A stretch of DNA of 64,000 bases from Dermacentor variabilis (taxonomy: Eukaryota > Arthropoda > Arachnida > Ixodida > Ixodidae), in the NCBI RefSeq assembly GCF_050947875.1, contig NC_134568.1, positions 266,683,202 through 266,747,201 of the forward strand, given 5' to 3'. The notes under the pieces are model-generated. The model was not told the DNA's origin and did not search any database. It saw only the letters and a list, made by a program, of their open reading frames with translations. Made by a program: the position numbers and the translations under genes. Shown one piece after another: positions 40,276-54,179 of this stretch. The stretch's first letter is position 1, and every line of letters begins with the position of its first letter.

Positions 40276-42060
40276 AAGCCTATCTGTTCAAAAATGCTGC
40301 GTGCTGCTCTCCACGCGTAACGTCGTTTCTTTACTCCGAATTTCTACAACGCGCAACACGTGCTAACTAATTAGTCTGTAATCGTGCTCTTCTAGACAAG
40401 AACAGTAGGTGGCTATGCCCAGCCGAAATGGACTCGCTGAAGACAGCCGCGTTGCCTAGCTTCTGCTGACGGCTGACTACCCATTTCCATCGTTCAGGCT
40501 GCGTGTAATCAGAAACAGTAGCCATGGCGGCACACGTGGAGAACGTCGTACAGTGTGTCTTGTGCGTTATCGCAACAATAAGGTCTAATATCCGGCCGAA
40601 GTTTCACCGACAAGCTGACCACGTCGAGCAGCACGACGGCCGGATTGCGTGGAGAGCGCGTGGCGGGCGGCGGACGAAGCGGGTTATCGCTCGGACCCCG
40701 CCGCTGTCACGCCAGTGCAGAGACTCTTGCCGCGTTGCCTCTGATGGTCCGCTCCGCGTTGGTCTTTGTTTAATACGCCCTCAACTGCGGGGCACGCATG
40801 GCGAACTATGCCGCCTGGGGTAGATTTGCATGCGGGGACTATGTACCCGCCACGCGAAGTGCGTAATTGCGCGAGAGTGCAATTTGCAGCGCTCGAGAAT
40901 AACCTCTGGGCGAACTCGACTACTTACACGCGCTGCTCGAGGGGGAGTGGGAGGCCCAGCGCGGCCCATTGTTCGCCCCACCGGCGGGGCCCACGCAAGC
41001 GGAGACAGTCGGCACGCCCAACGCCTGATTGGTCGAGGGAGAGACTCGAGCCCCTATCGGATCAGGTACGAACGAACGTCATGAAAAATTCAGCCACACC
41101 GGCCGGGCAAATGAGGCGTTCGTCTTCTTCCCCCTGGCAGTGATTTTGCTTTTCGTCATTTGTTTTCTTTTTCTAATTGAGCGCTTTCTTTTCTCTTATT
41201 CTGTAGTCACTGGTCCTCACGCGCTGAGCACGGAGGGGCCTGTTTGACAGCCCCTTTTTTTTTTCGTGGTGGAGGCTTGAGGGAAGGGAAACTTCTTTGC
41301 ATGAACACGCAAGTTTGCTTTTAAACGCATTAGCATCACGGAGCTCTCCCATCCTTAGCGCCGCAAAATGACCTAAATGCTACGATAAGTGACAAGAGGG
41401 GAAACTTTCAGGAGAGTGGTACAAGGCTGATTCGATCTGCAGTAGGATGTGGTATCCTTCCAGGTAAATTTGCGTGAAACGCCGGCCCTTCGCTTTCGTT
41501 TGCTAGAGAGCCTAACTGTCGGTCACTACTTCACAGCACCCCATTTTCTATGCGTGGACAATGTTGTGCATATAATGAAGCTACTTGTCGATATATATGT
41601 TTAGATAGATTCTAAATAGTTTGAACACTATAAACAATATTCCGTGACGCAATGCATGCTGTATAAACTGTGTGCGAAACACAGTGCAATCAGTTAATTG
41701 TAAAATGTGCAACTGCGCTTTACTGAATTCAGTGTGGAGTTTAAAAGAAGAAACATAGAGATTGTGTGTCTTTAGAAGAGCCAGTCCAGTTGGAAGTTAT
41801 CGTGCTTTAAGCCTTAATCTTACGTGCTACAGGTGCACTTCCCACTGTTTCCGTCTGAATATGCTCGAAAATTTGCTTTGAATATCATGCGTCCCTGTAC
41901 AGCAAAAAAAAAAAAAAAGAAAGAATGCCTAATATAATATTTGATCACCGGGAGCTGAGCAAGTAATAAATTTTTTCTAAGCAAAATTTCTCGCAAGTTA
42001 CATAAATAATGATACACAGATGAGCTGGGCACGTGGTAGTGGTTGCTTATATTTCAACTG
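40276..42060. other. Unassigned DNA; CpG-rich block at ~40500-41090
   Basis: No gene is recognised. Frames in the GC-rich part overlap on both strands. An A run lies at about 41904-41919. Confidence 0.35.
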
Positions 42061-42880
42061 CTTGCGGTAACCCCTCGTCCTTGTCGCATCTCCGAGCTCC
42101 GAAATAGTGGCAGCGATAGCCGGAGTAGTAAGTAAGTGATTTTGGAATGAGAAAAGAAGAGATAAGTGCAGTACCGTAACTGTCTCTCGCTTAGGAGGTC
42201 ACCTCAACAGTACTGCACGGGGGAAGGGTAATGGGAATAAAAGAGTGTCGAGAAATAAAGATGGAAGGAGACGAGGGTAAGTCCGTCAAGGAGAGAAAAA
42301 AAAGGATAAGAAGAAGCGTGAAACGGGGCCTATGGCCGCGTGTACAGGTTTGAGGCCTCAAAGAACTCAACGAGAAGCTGGGAAGGCTCTTTTGAGTAAG
42401 CCCGCAAAACCCTTAGGGAACAGGAAGTCCTCGGGACGGGCTATGGGGAGACCAAGGCGACGATAGGAGGCGATTAGGACTTCACGAGCGGAGCTTATAT
42501 GCCGCGCACTCGAGAAGGATGTGACTCAGAGTTTCATCAACGCCAGCAGTGCAGTTTTGGCGAACAGGACTAATTGCGCCTGAATGGCGGGAGATCCGCT
42601 CTGCTGTGTTAAAGCAGTAATACACGCAATAAGGCACGCAGTGTTTAACACTGCAGCATCACTCGCACAAAGCGGGCGAACGAATGAGCTACGCATCCTT
42701 GACAGGGTGAAGTCGGGCAGCCAACCCGGCCTAAACGGAATGTGTTAGCACCCTGAACTGGTCCGGGGTCCCGAGGCAAAGAGTTGTAATAGTTGAGCCA
42801 GGTCCGCCGACCGGACCGAGTGTAGGCTTTCGGGCCAGCCCGAGCTTGTCGGGTGGTGCGCATGGGCTCGACATTATTAG
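42061..42880 (-). pseudogene. LINE 3' part: C-terminal zinc-finger region, broken
   Basis: On the minus strand, 42555-42490 reads NCTAGVDETLSHILLECAAY. This is the C-terminal Cys/His segment that follows RNase H in many LINEs ('C..C...ET..H.L..CP.Y'). Further on, a second frame reads LIASYRRLGLP and FLFPKGFAGLLKRAF. Upstream (42863-42645) a third frame reads RLGRVGCPTSPCQGCVAHSF. Several frameshifts separate these blocks. It ends in an untranslated part near 42060. Confidence 0.65.
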
Positions 42881-42900
42881 TGTACGTTCGTTTTTGGGTG

Positions 42901-42902
<2 letters not shown>

Positions 42903-42995
<93 letters not shown>
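42903..42995. repeat. (TA)n microsatellite, ~93 bp
   Basis: A pure AT dinucleotide array. Confidence 0.97.
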
Positions 42996-42997
<2 letters not shown>

Positions 42998-43940
42998 ATT
43001 TGGGGACTAAAAATCTGGCATTATTTTTAAAAAGGAAAATCGGGGAGAAATTGGGAGTTTTCTTGTCTGGCAGGAAAACCTGAGAGAAATCGGCGTTGTT
43101 CGACTGGCAACCCAAGTTCTGAGATTTTTCTCGCAACTTTTACACGCGACTAACACGAGCAATGGCTTCTCTTCGGACACAAACGGTCGAATTAAACAAT
43201 CCAAATCAGTAATAGGAACAGGCAATGTCTAAGAGAGCTGCTCGCAAATCGTGTCACAAACTGATCTCTACAAATGCATGTTATCAGATATTATTAATAC
43301 TTCTAAAAAGCACACTAACGAACACAACCAATAAAGACCGGTTTGGCGATCCCTTTATTACTTTGCTCTCTGCAATTTTCTAACGAAAAAAAAAAATAGA
43401 GGCACCGAAAGTAGTGCACACGGGTATGCTTCGCAGAAGGTGTGATGCTTTTCCTTGACTTGCAAGGCCCTTGTTGACGTGCATTATCATATTATGCATT
43501 GGGAGCATTTCTGTGTCCATCCTAGATATGTCCGGCCTTTTATCCTTGTCTGTTGTCGTCCTGCTTTAGCGGCTCCTATTATATTCCCTTGCAACAAAAG
43601 TAATTCAATATACGGTTATATACTAAGTAGACAACTCAGCCACCCTTCTTTGAACGTAACGTAGTTGGGTAAACAATCTCTCAACGTCAAAGCTACTGTT
43701 CGCAATGCAGATCAATGCCAGCACTGCGTTAATTCGCTTCCCAGCGCATTATCTACGTTTGCATGTACGTGACGTGCGGGAAATGCACTGTAATGCGCCG
43801 TTGCCGTCTTCATGCAAACGCGGCCACTAAAAAATCAACAAGCTTTCGTTTACTCAAGGCCGGCAGACGCTGAGTATATTTTTACACATGCCGGTTCTCG
43901 CTTGAGTGTTAAGCGGAAACGAGGCATAGACCATGTTCAT

Positions 43941-43943
<3 letters not shown>
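42996..43943. other. Unassigned DNA
   Basis: No gene or repeat family is recognised. Confidence 0.4.

Positions 43944-44014
<71 letters not shown>
43944..44014. repeat. (AAT)n microsatellite
   Basis: A nearly pure AAT array of about 70 bp. Confidence 0.95.
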
Positions 44015-44015
<1 letters not shown>

Positions 44016-44512
44016 TATCTTGATTACCTGCTAATGAAAAGTGGAGAGCGCTCAAAAATTATGTAACATCTCATTATCTTTTACGAAAGAACAAACTTAG
44101 GGGAGACGTCGGGTTTAACCCAATTTTCATAAATTCGATTCGGGGTGCAAAAATAAGAGATTATCGGGTTTTACCCGAAAACGAACGGCCCTGCAGATAG
44201 GCTCAACCATAACCAGAGATATATCGTGCGTTATCCTGATTCCTCCATGCTGCCCGCTCGTACACACGTCATTCTGGCCCAAGTGCCCGCTTCGATCTTT
44301 ATCAAAATAGCTCGTAAAGTATGAGAAAAGCAGAAGACGTGCACTGGGGCGCAAAAGTAGCTATCTTGCTTTTCAACGTATGCGTAAACAACTAAAAGCT
44401 ACAGCCTTCATTTCTGCAAGAATGACGTCAAGTTTCTGGGACAACGCTTGCAGGACTACGACGACGCGGACGCCACTGGTCAGAAACAACGCCTCCTAGA
44501 TAGGCAGTAGTC
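44015..44512. other. Unassigned DNA
   Basis: Nothing is recognised. A TGACGTCA site lies at 44423-44430. Confidence 0.4.
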
Positions 44513-44589
44513 GAGCGCTTAGTAAAGACGAGGACAAAAAAAAAAAGGAAAGAAAGGAGACACACGGGCGCTACTGAGCACCTCTGGAA

Positions 44590-46301
44590 GGTCCAACTCC
44601 GAAATCTCCGCAACCTTGCTGCCAAATCCCACCGAAAAAGGCAGCAGCGTCCACGTGCCTGAAGGCTTTTGCCATCCAGGCTACGTGCGCCGCGTCCTTG
44701 AAGTGGGACCAAAGTTTGGGGTACACGCTTTAAGAGGACAAATTCTGAGCTTCTTTCTGTTGTACGTCGAGTTTCCAAGCGGGTTCCTGAGGAAAAAGCG
44801 CACAAGTTAAATTCTGAGGGAGTAAATGTCCTGTATCGGCATAAGCCTCCGTCCTGCGGTCTTCCGGTGAAGCGTGTTTCGTCCTATCTTAATGATCACT
44901 CTCTCTGTGTGTACTTTCCGGGGATAAAGAGGGCGGTTTTGCTCTATTCTCACGTGAAAGGTTTCTTTTTTTTTCTAAAGAGAGTCTAACGAGGCTGTGT
45001 CAACTGTCTTTAATGAACGTAGCTCAGTTTGTTTGCCTAAACTAAAAGCTCGTGTGGTGGAACTTCGTAACAACCTGGGTCTCGATAAATTGCGCACAAG
45101 TATCGAAAAATGTAAAAGCATCTCATTAGATGTATTTTTAGTGCCAAAGCGCACAAGGAGGCGATCCTTTTCAGAGTCATCATTTCGGAGAAAGGCACGT
45201 GGCAAAAACAAGTCAAATCATATCTAAATGACATGTTAAGACGGTTCGAACTCAAAGACCCGTTTCTAGTAAAAAAAAAAAATGATGAAGTGATTGAATT
45301 TGCAAAGGCACACGCAGACGTTGGCCTGAATGCCTTGTCGGTAGATGTGACAGACTTATACAACTCCTTGCCACATGATGACATGCCACGTTGTGTCGAG
45401 GAATGCATTGATGAATACGGATTCGTAAAATTTTCTTTTGAAGCTGAAGTGTCCGTTGGTGGTTTCTAGTAATGCTTCACTTTGCCTTTGTTCGACCTTC
45501 ATTCAATGGAATAACATTCCTCTGTTACAAAAAAGAAAGGGAGTCTATATTGGCTCCTGTCTTGCTCCCGTTTTAAGCGATTTGTTTCTAGCATAGTTTG
45601 ACCGTGGCTTTCCCATCACCTTTGATCCATTAGTAATTGCATGCAAATCTTTAGATATGTAGACGATTTATTTGGTTTTTAGATAGCCCCTTTGAGCGTT
45701 TTCAGAAAGAGTGGGATGACATCATATTTTTCATACGTAATTATCTTTCCCCCTTATTTTGACTGTCGAAATGCCTGTTAACGGAACCATTAGGCTCCTA
45801 GACGTGAAATTAGTGTCCAGTGACCAGCGCACCTGTTTGTGTTATGCACCCAGGGTCGATAAAGCGCTTTTAGCATTTCATTCCAACCATTCCAAACTGG
45901 TATAACGTAGTATCACTAAGATGTGCTTTAACAACGCACTTAATAAGTCTTGTTGCCATTTAGTGCCATCCAGCCTCAACGAGCAAGTTTCACGGCTTTT
46001 AAGGTCCAGTTATCTAATCGACATGTTAGTGTCAGTCGCAGAAGGGATCCTCCGACGCAAAAAAAAAAAAAGTGCCCGAATTGACAAAAGACTTCTCACA
46101 CTAGAATTTTATCCTAAGAGAACATTTTAGTCAATCTTGATACAGGACATATATGGCAATGGCAAAGAGTCCACAATGGCAAAGAGTCCTTGGAAACGAA
46201 GAGATTTGTGAATACGACCTCTGGTCTTGGTGCTTCCAACGCGAACGTTGGGCCTCCTTTTGAGAAGCGTACTGTAGCCGTCATTCCGTGCATCCAACAA
46301 G

Positions 46302-46375
<74 letters not shown>

Positions 46376-46378
46376 GCG

Positions 46379-46438
<60 letters not shown>

Positions 46439-46668
46439 CGTGCGTGCGCGCGTGCGTGCGTGTGTGTGTGCGTGCGTGCGTGCGTGCGCGCGTGCGTGCG
46501 CGCGCGCCACTGTTCGATAAAACGGAAATAGTGGGAAGCAGCAAGTGTGAAATCACCCGTTTTATAATTGAGAGTGAGCAGATTGACTATCGCGGTGGTT
46601 CCCGTATCAGCAAGACTTCCTTAGCGTTGTCCGACAAAGAACTGAATTTTTTGCGCCTGTGTAACTAA
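44590..46668 (+). pseudogene. Penelope-like reverse transcriptase, broken; GIY-YIG region lost
   Basis: Readable blocks in order: GPKFGVHAL and, after a frame change, ELLSVVRRVSKRVPEEKAHK then LNSEGVNVLYRHK (N-terminal region); ALSVDVTDLYNSLPHDD (first catalytic Asp block) in the frame 45233-45469; YIGSCLAPVLSDLFLA followed by a stop; RYVDDLFGF (catalytic YVDD), then a stop; SDQRTCLCYAPRVDKALLAF; and [31 protein letters not shown] near 46275 should lead into the GIY-YIG endonuclease, but a (GT)n tract follows instead. ITRFIIESEQIDYRGGSRIS and LALSDKELNFLRL then give a normal-looking C-terminus. At least four frameshifts or stops; inactive. Confidence 0.85.
46303..46506. repeat. (GT)n / (GTGC)n microsatellite, ~204 bp
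   Basis: GT repeats with interspersed GC changes toward the right end (GTGCGTGCGTGC). It sits where the GIY-YIG coding region of the Penelope-like element is expected. Confidence 0.95.
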
Positions 46669-46839
46669 ATTTCATAGCTTTTGTTTGCACGCTCTATCTT
46701 GTCATCTTGCTCCCCGGTGGCAACGCGGTGACGTGTATTCGAAGGCACTTTTCTCCGGCTCTGTCAAGGAATTAAACTTCATTATTGTGAGTAAGCACCC
46801 TTGTGTCTCCTTTTTTGTCCTCGTCTTTACGAAGTGCTC

Positions 46840-47856
46840 AAAAACATCGTTCAAGATGTACCAACAAGCCCATTTCGCCACACTTGTCGACTCCTAGATG
46901 ACACAAGGCCGATGCACTTGGATTCACGACGTCACGATAGCCCGAGGGCCATAGAATCGAATGGGGATGCTCTCGAGTAAGCCGCGGTGATCTTGACTTC
47001 CCCGCTTTCGTCACGCAGGGCTTGGCAATGGAAATTTCAGGCCAAGTAGCACGACGTCGCAGAGAAGAGTACACAAGCCTGCTACCTAGGAGGCGTTGGT
47101 AGAACCCGCACCACCTATCTCTCTGTAACACAATTGTGTAATCGGAATAGATGCACATTGCCAGAAATGGTCATACACATTTGGAAGATTTAGCTACACG
47201 CACGTAGAACAGAACAAGGGGAACACTGCCGTGTGCAAGATGCCAGTTGTCTACGGCGCTCTCACTTTCATGAGCTGTAACCACGTAGCCAAAACCGTTT
47301 GCCCAGCGCGTATGCTCTTTCGCGCGCACAAATTCATACCAATTCTGTCACGTGACGTCACTTTGCTTAGGAAAATGCAATACAAGGAAGTGAAATCCGC
47401 CTTTCGTATGGCTTGTGGTGCCACCTTGGGTACGCCATGAGAAAAAAAGTGGCCGACATCGAGCCGTCGCGACGGAAGGCAGGTATACGCAGCTTGAGCC
47501 GTGTTAGTCGTTTTGCATCCAAGGATGCTTCATGAACAACACACCGATGTCAATAGCTATGCCAGAGCGATCGACTGGAGTGTGGTGGACTTTCGTGGGG
47601 AGGCATGCTGACGAAAACAGTCTGCCGAACGGCGTTCTACCAGTCTCAGTCAAACCTGCCGCTGAGAGAAACAAAATATCGCAGTGGTAAGGCGATTGTC
47701 GTAATGCCCGAACTTGCATTTAGTTGCCGCGTCTAAAATAAATCCAGACATGTTTCTAAATATGAAATGCGTGAAGTTTACCACTTACCAGCCGCGCACA
47801 TAATGTTTGAGCCGGCGTCGATCCCGATCAGCGGAGAGCGCAGCCATTGTGTGCGC
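46840..47856. other. Unassigned DNA
   Basis: No gene is recognised. A TGACGTCA site lies at 47353-47360 inside TCACGTGACGTCAC. Confidence 0.4.
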
Positions 47857-47955
47857 TGTTACGTTTCGCCTACGACGCGCGGTTTAGCCGGCGCGATTGC
47901 AACAAAGCGGCAGACATTTTGGCCCGTTCGGCGTCGCCGCTACGCTCCCCGCCAG

Positions 47956-47999
47956 GCGTTTCCAGGCGTTTCCAGGCGTTTCCAGGCGTTTCCAGGCAT
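47956..47999. repeat. 10-bp tandem repeat in U3
   Basis: GTTTCCAGGC repeated about four times within the LTR copy. The full-length element has a single GTGTTTCCAGGC here, so the array is a private expansion. Confidence 0.9.
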
Positions 48000-48259
48000 G
48001 TTCCGATGCCACGTGTCTTCATGTGCGTGTGTGAGTGTATGTGCCATTGTGCCCGACCGGCGGCGATGCGACAGCAGGGGGTCACCTTCTCCTCTCAGTC
48101 ATTGTGCCCGACCAGAGGCGCTACGAGAGCCGAAGTTACCTTCTCCTCCCAGTCTTTGTGCCCGACCGGCGGCGCTACGACAGTGTGCGTCACCTTAGCC
48201 CATTGTACAATCACGTGCTCGTCTATTGAGGGGTTCCTTCTTGCCCTCAACTGCGAGAG

Positions 48260-48266
48260 TATAAAA
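48260..48266 (+). promoter_or_regulatory. TATA box of LTR copy
   Basis: GAGAGTATAAAAACAGCTGC, identical to the site at 58220-58226 in the full-length element. Confidence 0.7.
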
Positions 48267-48610
48267 ACAGCTGCCCCCGGACGCCAAAAGGAGGGCTCCG
48301 ATTTCTTCTGTTGAGTAAAGTGCTCTCCCGTCTCTCTACTTCGGTCAACCTGACCGCCAACTCTTTGCGATGTTAAAATAAACAAGTTGTTTTGTTGTTA
48401 CCAGTCGACTCATGCTTTGCCGGGACCTTCGGATGCTTCCAGTTGTACCCCAGGCCGCCAGGCCAACGCTACCCTTGGGGCTTGCGACCCAGGTACAACC
48501 ACGGGCGTCAGCGCCGAATTCCCAACAAATCGTACCAGCGGGTGCGACCACAACAACTCGTACCAGCGGTGCGATTCAAACAGCGCGCACCTGCCACCGG
48601 TGGACCTGAA

Positions 48611-49982
48611 GTGAAACTAAGAAAACTGCTTTTCACTCATCGTTCAGTTTGGCCACAGCATTTTAACTGAACTGTACTACTGGCTACCTGCGCGTCGTCT
48701 GCTCTGCGTTCCACTGGCAACGAAAATGTTTGGTGGCCTCGCCGTTATACTGTACGGCGCGGGCGCACTCCGGTCATGCAAAATGTGGATTATGTACTTT
48801 TGGGTATAGTGGTATAGCAATGTTTGTACGGTGAAAAAGCAGGGGCCCAAAACTGCTCCACTAGATACTCATTCAGCAACTCTGTCGCCTGTCCCCGGGC
48901 GTCGTTTTTACAAACGCCGCCTGTTAGATAGACAGGCGGCGTTTGTGCCTCGAGCAACATTTGTCATTACGACGAGAGCATAACCAGAGCCCATATCCTC
49001 ATCTCTTATTATTTTTTTTTTTCGATGATCAAAAAGAATCTTTGCATGTTGCTTGAAGCCGATTGGACGACAGAGCTTAGAGACAAGAAAAAATACCGGG
49101 GGCTTCATCCGCGCAGACAGCCAACAGGTCCCTGTGGCACATTTTAGCCGCGATCGACTTGGAAGACGCAGTGAACGCTCTGGTGTGTGCGCGCGCGCAC
49201 CCCCTCGTCTCCCTCTCACTTTTTCTTTATCTTTCTGCTTCCCCTTCCCTAAGTGCAGGGTAGCAAACCAGGTGCAAATCACTTAATAATCCTGCCTTTC
49301 TCTTCTATTGCTCCCTATCGCTCTCTCTATTACTTCAGCAAAAAATCTGTCACCTAAGCTAGGCTCTAACCTCCAAGCTCCCTGAGGTAAATATTTCTTT
49401 TCCGAGCAAAGTTTTACCATTTTCGTTAAGCTCCAATAGCTCAAACTTCGCACACCTTAGAGCAAAAAAAATAAAAAATCAATTGTGAAAAGCACTACCG
49501 CTGCATGGACGTAGTGCAGCTACGTGTCTCGAACCTCCTTACTGACTTGGCAAGCCGACTTTCTCACTTGTGTGTAAGCAGTCGTGAAAGATGGTGTGTC
49601 ATTGCTTGCTTCCAGCTCGCGCTCGCTGGATGCACTGGCTCTCCATGTCTAGGATTTCCATCCTTGAAAAACAAATTAATATGCTGGAATTGTTAGCTTC
49701 TATATGCATTCCAAATTGTTCTGCCATTAGAAACCTTGCTGCAGGGGCACAAAAAATTACTAAACACTCGTAAATCTAAATATTGGAATAAGACGCTCAT
49801 GTTTATTTTTCTCTTTCTTTTTTGCAAGTAGGTATATTCTTTCGGAGTCTAATTGTCCATGACGACTGGTATTACTCAATAGACGTCCACATTTATGCAC
49901 ATTACGGAGAAGTGATTCTGTTTGTATTTATCTTGCACAGAGGAAGTTGCGGTACTAGCGATCGAAAGCGTGCATGTAACCC
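48611..49982. other. Mostly unassigned DNA; possible trace of LINE
   Basis: A hairpin lies at 48910-48946. On the minus strand about 48840-48870 reads SSFGPLLF, faintly like the LINE 'GSVLGPLLF' block, but this is too short to call. Nothing else is recognised. Confidence 0.35.
48910..48946. repeat. Perfect hairpin, 15-bp arms
   Basis: ACAAACGCCGCCTGT (48910-48924) and ACAGGCGGCGTTTGT (48932-48946) are exact reverse complements around a 7-base loop. GC-rich and stable; no T run follows on either side. Confidence 0.85.
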
Positions 49983-49985
49983 TGT

Positions 49986-50028
<43 letters not shown>

Positions 50029-50031
50029 TTC
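49983..50031. repeat. (TTTA)n tract, LINE tail on the minus strand
   Basis: A nearly pure TTTA array. On the minus strand it reads as an AAATA tail following GGTATCATGAATAAATAAA, consistent with the 3' end of the LINE that occupies 50032-51860. Confidence 0.8.
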
Positions 50032-50069
50032 ATGATACCGCTAAAGCTTCTCATTACGAGGCTATAACA

Positions 50070-50085
50070 GGGGGGGGGGGGGGGC
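50070..50085. repeat. G homopolymer run
   Basis: A run of about 15 G in the LINE 3' untranslated part. Confidence 0.9.
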
Positions 50086-50296
50086 TGTAAAGGCATTGGT
50101 CACGGATTATACTCATGCATCGTAATAAACAAAAGAAAGAAAAAAAAACAGAGTGACAACATAGGTAATATACTAGAAAAGTGAAGAATATTGCAGAGAA
50201 AACATTAGTACATAGTAGGAGAACATAAGGCAACTGCAGTGAAAAGCAAACAGCAACAGACATAGCAATCAAAAAAGAGAAACGCTGTAATGTCCC

Positions 50297-50413
<117 letters not shown>

Positions 50414-51860
50414 GGTGGACAGTCGTGAGCGAATGAGATCCTGAAACTTAGGTAAGTCGGGTTCCGTGGCAATGTCTGTTCCATTCAGTTAATGTGCGCG
50501 GTAAGAACGAATATGCATAATGGGATGACTGACAGGTAATGCATTTGACTTGATATGGATTGTCGGGACGCGGAAAGATAACTGGTGGTGAGTGAAAGAA
50601 ATCACAATGAAGTGAAGGATAAGGGGAGGGAGGGAAAGAGATAAGAAGAAGGCAGGGAGGAACTTCTGGAAAAGTAATAGGCGGGAAATTTTAGGGCGAC
50701 ATGCTAAGTTGTCCAACACATCTTTATTTGCAAGAAGTGACACTGCTGTAACGTGAATAATCTGAAAAACTAAATCATGCATCACGGTTTTACAAGGCTT
50801 CGATGTTACTGATGGTATAAGTTTGTTTGGGATCCCAAATGGCACACGCGTGTTTTAGTTTGGGACCGATTAAAGTGGTGTGCGCTGGTTTTTGATTATG
50901 CATTGGAGTTTCTGTTAAGTTATGTTTAAGAAGTCCGATAGCAGGGTTAGTGGAGGCAAGGGTAAGATTAATATGATTATTCTATGATAAGTTTGACCGA
51001 AGATTGTTACCAAGATACTTGTAAGTTTTGAGTTCTACAGCGTTGTTATCAAGGGGGCAGGCGGTTGAAATTCGTGGCCAATTGGTGAAAGACATGAGTT
51101 TAATATTGGAAATATTTATTGGCATTAGCCAATTAGAAGAGTCTGATTTTGGAAGTGACGCAACTGCGTAGATCATTAATATAGATCAGAAATAGTAAAC
51201 GTCTAAGTACACTGCCTTGTGGCTTCAGACTTAACATCAGCATAACATGAGTTAGAATTGTTAACTGATGTAAACTGAATTCTAGATGAGAGAAAATCAG
51301 TGGTCCATGCAATTTATGGGGGTGAATTAATGTTAAGTTGTGAAAGTTTAATTAACAATCTATGGTATGGAACGCGATCAAATGCCTTAGAAAAAGCTAA
51401 AAATATTGCGTCAATTTGAAAACTAACGTCTATCAGTGTGTGTACACCGTGAATAAATCCGGCAAGTTGGGTGTCGTATGAGTAGCCCTTGCGAAAACCG
51501 TGCTGATGGTTGAAAATAATGTTATGGTCTTCAAGGAATTAGATGACGTGACTGTGTATGATATGTTCAAGTAAGTTACAAGTAGTGCTGTTTAAAGAGA
51601 AGGGACGATAATTAAGCTTAGAAGCACGATCACCTGATTAGAAAAATGGGTATTATTATAGCTAGCTATGCGCCAGTCATTAGGAGTGCAGCGAGTTGAT
51701 AGTGACTGGGAACATATAGCGGTCAACATGGAACAAATGCTGTGTGATGTATTCCTCAAAATTTTATTATTGAAGCCTAGATGATCGGCATTAGATGAAG
51801 TTTCAATATTTTTAAAAAATTATTTATGAATAGAAGCATTACGTGCGGGAGCTGTTCAAA

Positions 51861-53767
<1,907 letters not shown>

Positions 53768-54062
53768 AACGTGAAGAAAGGGAACCGAGGGGCCCGATTT
53801 TTATTAATCATGTCATCAGAAGCCAACAAACAAAGACACCAAGGACAACATAGGGGAAATCACTTGTACTTGCTAATTGAGTTAACGAAATGATAAATTA
53901 ATGGAAATGATAGTGAATGAAGAAAAACCTGGCCGCAGGTGGGATACGAATCCACGTCTTAGCATTACGCGTGTGATGCTCTTACCAATAGAGCTACCAC
54001 GGCGCCGTTTTCCCATCCCCTTTCTGGGGTATTTATGTTTTACTACTGGAACTAACCCTGGA
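53768..54062 (-). mobile_element. tRNA-derived SINE (non-Ruka)
   Basis: Reading the minus strand, a 5' extension (54062-54004) is followed by a 72-bp tRNA-like head (54003-53932). The head has an acceptor pair GCCGTGG/CTGCGGC, a D-arm TAGCTCTATTGGTAAGAGC and a B-box-like GGATTCGTATCC. The tail contains AGTACAAGTGATTTCCCC, TATGTTGTCCTTGGTGTC and TTAATAAAAATCGGGCCCC. The combination recurs in tick sequences I remember. The copy sits between a (GT)n tract and the 3' end of the broken Gypsy element. Confidence 0.75.
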
Positions 54063-54179
54063 TGTCTTAGCCAGCGCCACCACTCACAAGCAAAAGCGCT
54101 GAAGAGGACGACCTACTATATCGTTCCAGTCCTTCTCTACAATTGCCCCCAGGAGCGAAAAGTGAGTGGGTCACTATGA

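Larger units (their letters stand above)
44513..46839 (+). mobile_element. Degenerate Penelope-like element with flanking inverted repeats
   Basis: The coding remnants run 44590-46668 on the plus strand. They are flanked by an inverted pair: 44513-44572 (GTAAAGACGAGGACAAAA, then GGAGACACACGGGCGCT) and 46794-46839 (the reverse complement, with an A-rich insertion in the left copy). Penelope-like elements are known for terminal repeats in direct or inverted arrangement, so the pair probably marks the element's ends. A (GT)n tract interrupts the 3' coding part. No target duplication was identified. Confidence 0.8.
47857..48610 (+). mobile_element. Diverged LTR copy of the Gmr1-like element, with some leader sequence
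   Basis: It aligns with the 5' LTR at 57781 across its length. It starts TGTTACGTTTCGCC (TGTTGCGATTCGCC in the other copy). From about 48218 to 48535 the two copies differ at only about eight positions, whereas the upstream U3 half is strongly diverged and carries different tandem repeats. TATA is at 48260-48266 and AATAAA at 48377-48382. An end at about 48555 (CCACAACA) is followed by ACCAGCGGTGCGATT, which resembles the primer-binding area of the full element, so this is not a clean solo LTR. No Gag-Pol follows. Confidence 0.8.

Noticed and set aside
40766..41143. 125-codon plus-strand frame as a gene
   Set aside because: Lies in CpG-rich DNA with competing frames and no motifs.
46127..46531. 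Cys/Val and Thr/His repeat proteins
   Set aside because: Translations of the (GT)n tract.
47956..47999. CRISPR-like repeat array
   Set aside because: Short head-to-tail 10-bp units with no spacers inside an LTR of a eukaryotic element.
47857..48555. A clean solo LTR
   Set aside because: Leader-like sequence continues past the LTR end and no matching target duplication was found, so it is more likely a truncated element.
48840..48870. LINE reverse transcriptase block (SSFGPLLF)
   Set aside because: Too short, and no flanking LINE motifs could be read on either side.
53932..54003. A functional tRNA gene
   Set aside because: It folds as a tRNA-like head, but position 33 is G instead of T, the anticodon and T stems are mismatched, and it is joined to a SINE body and tail.
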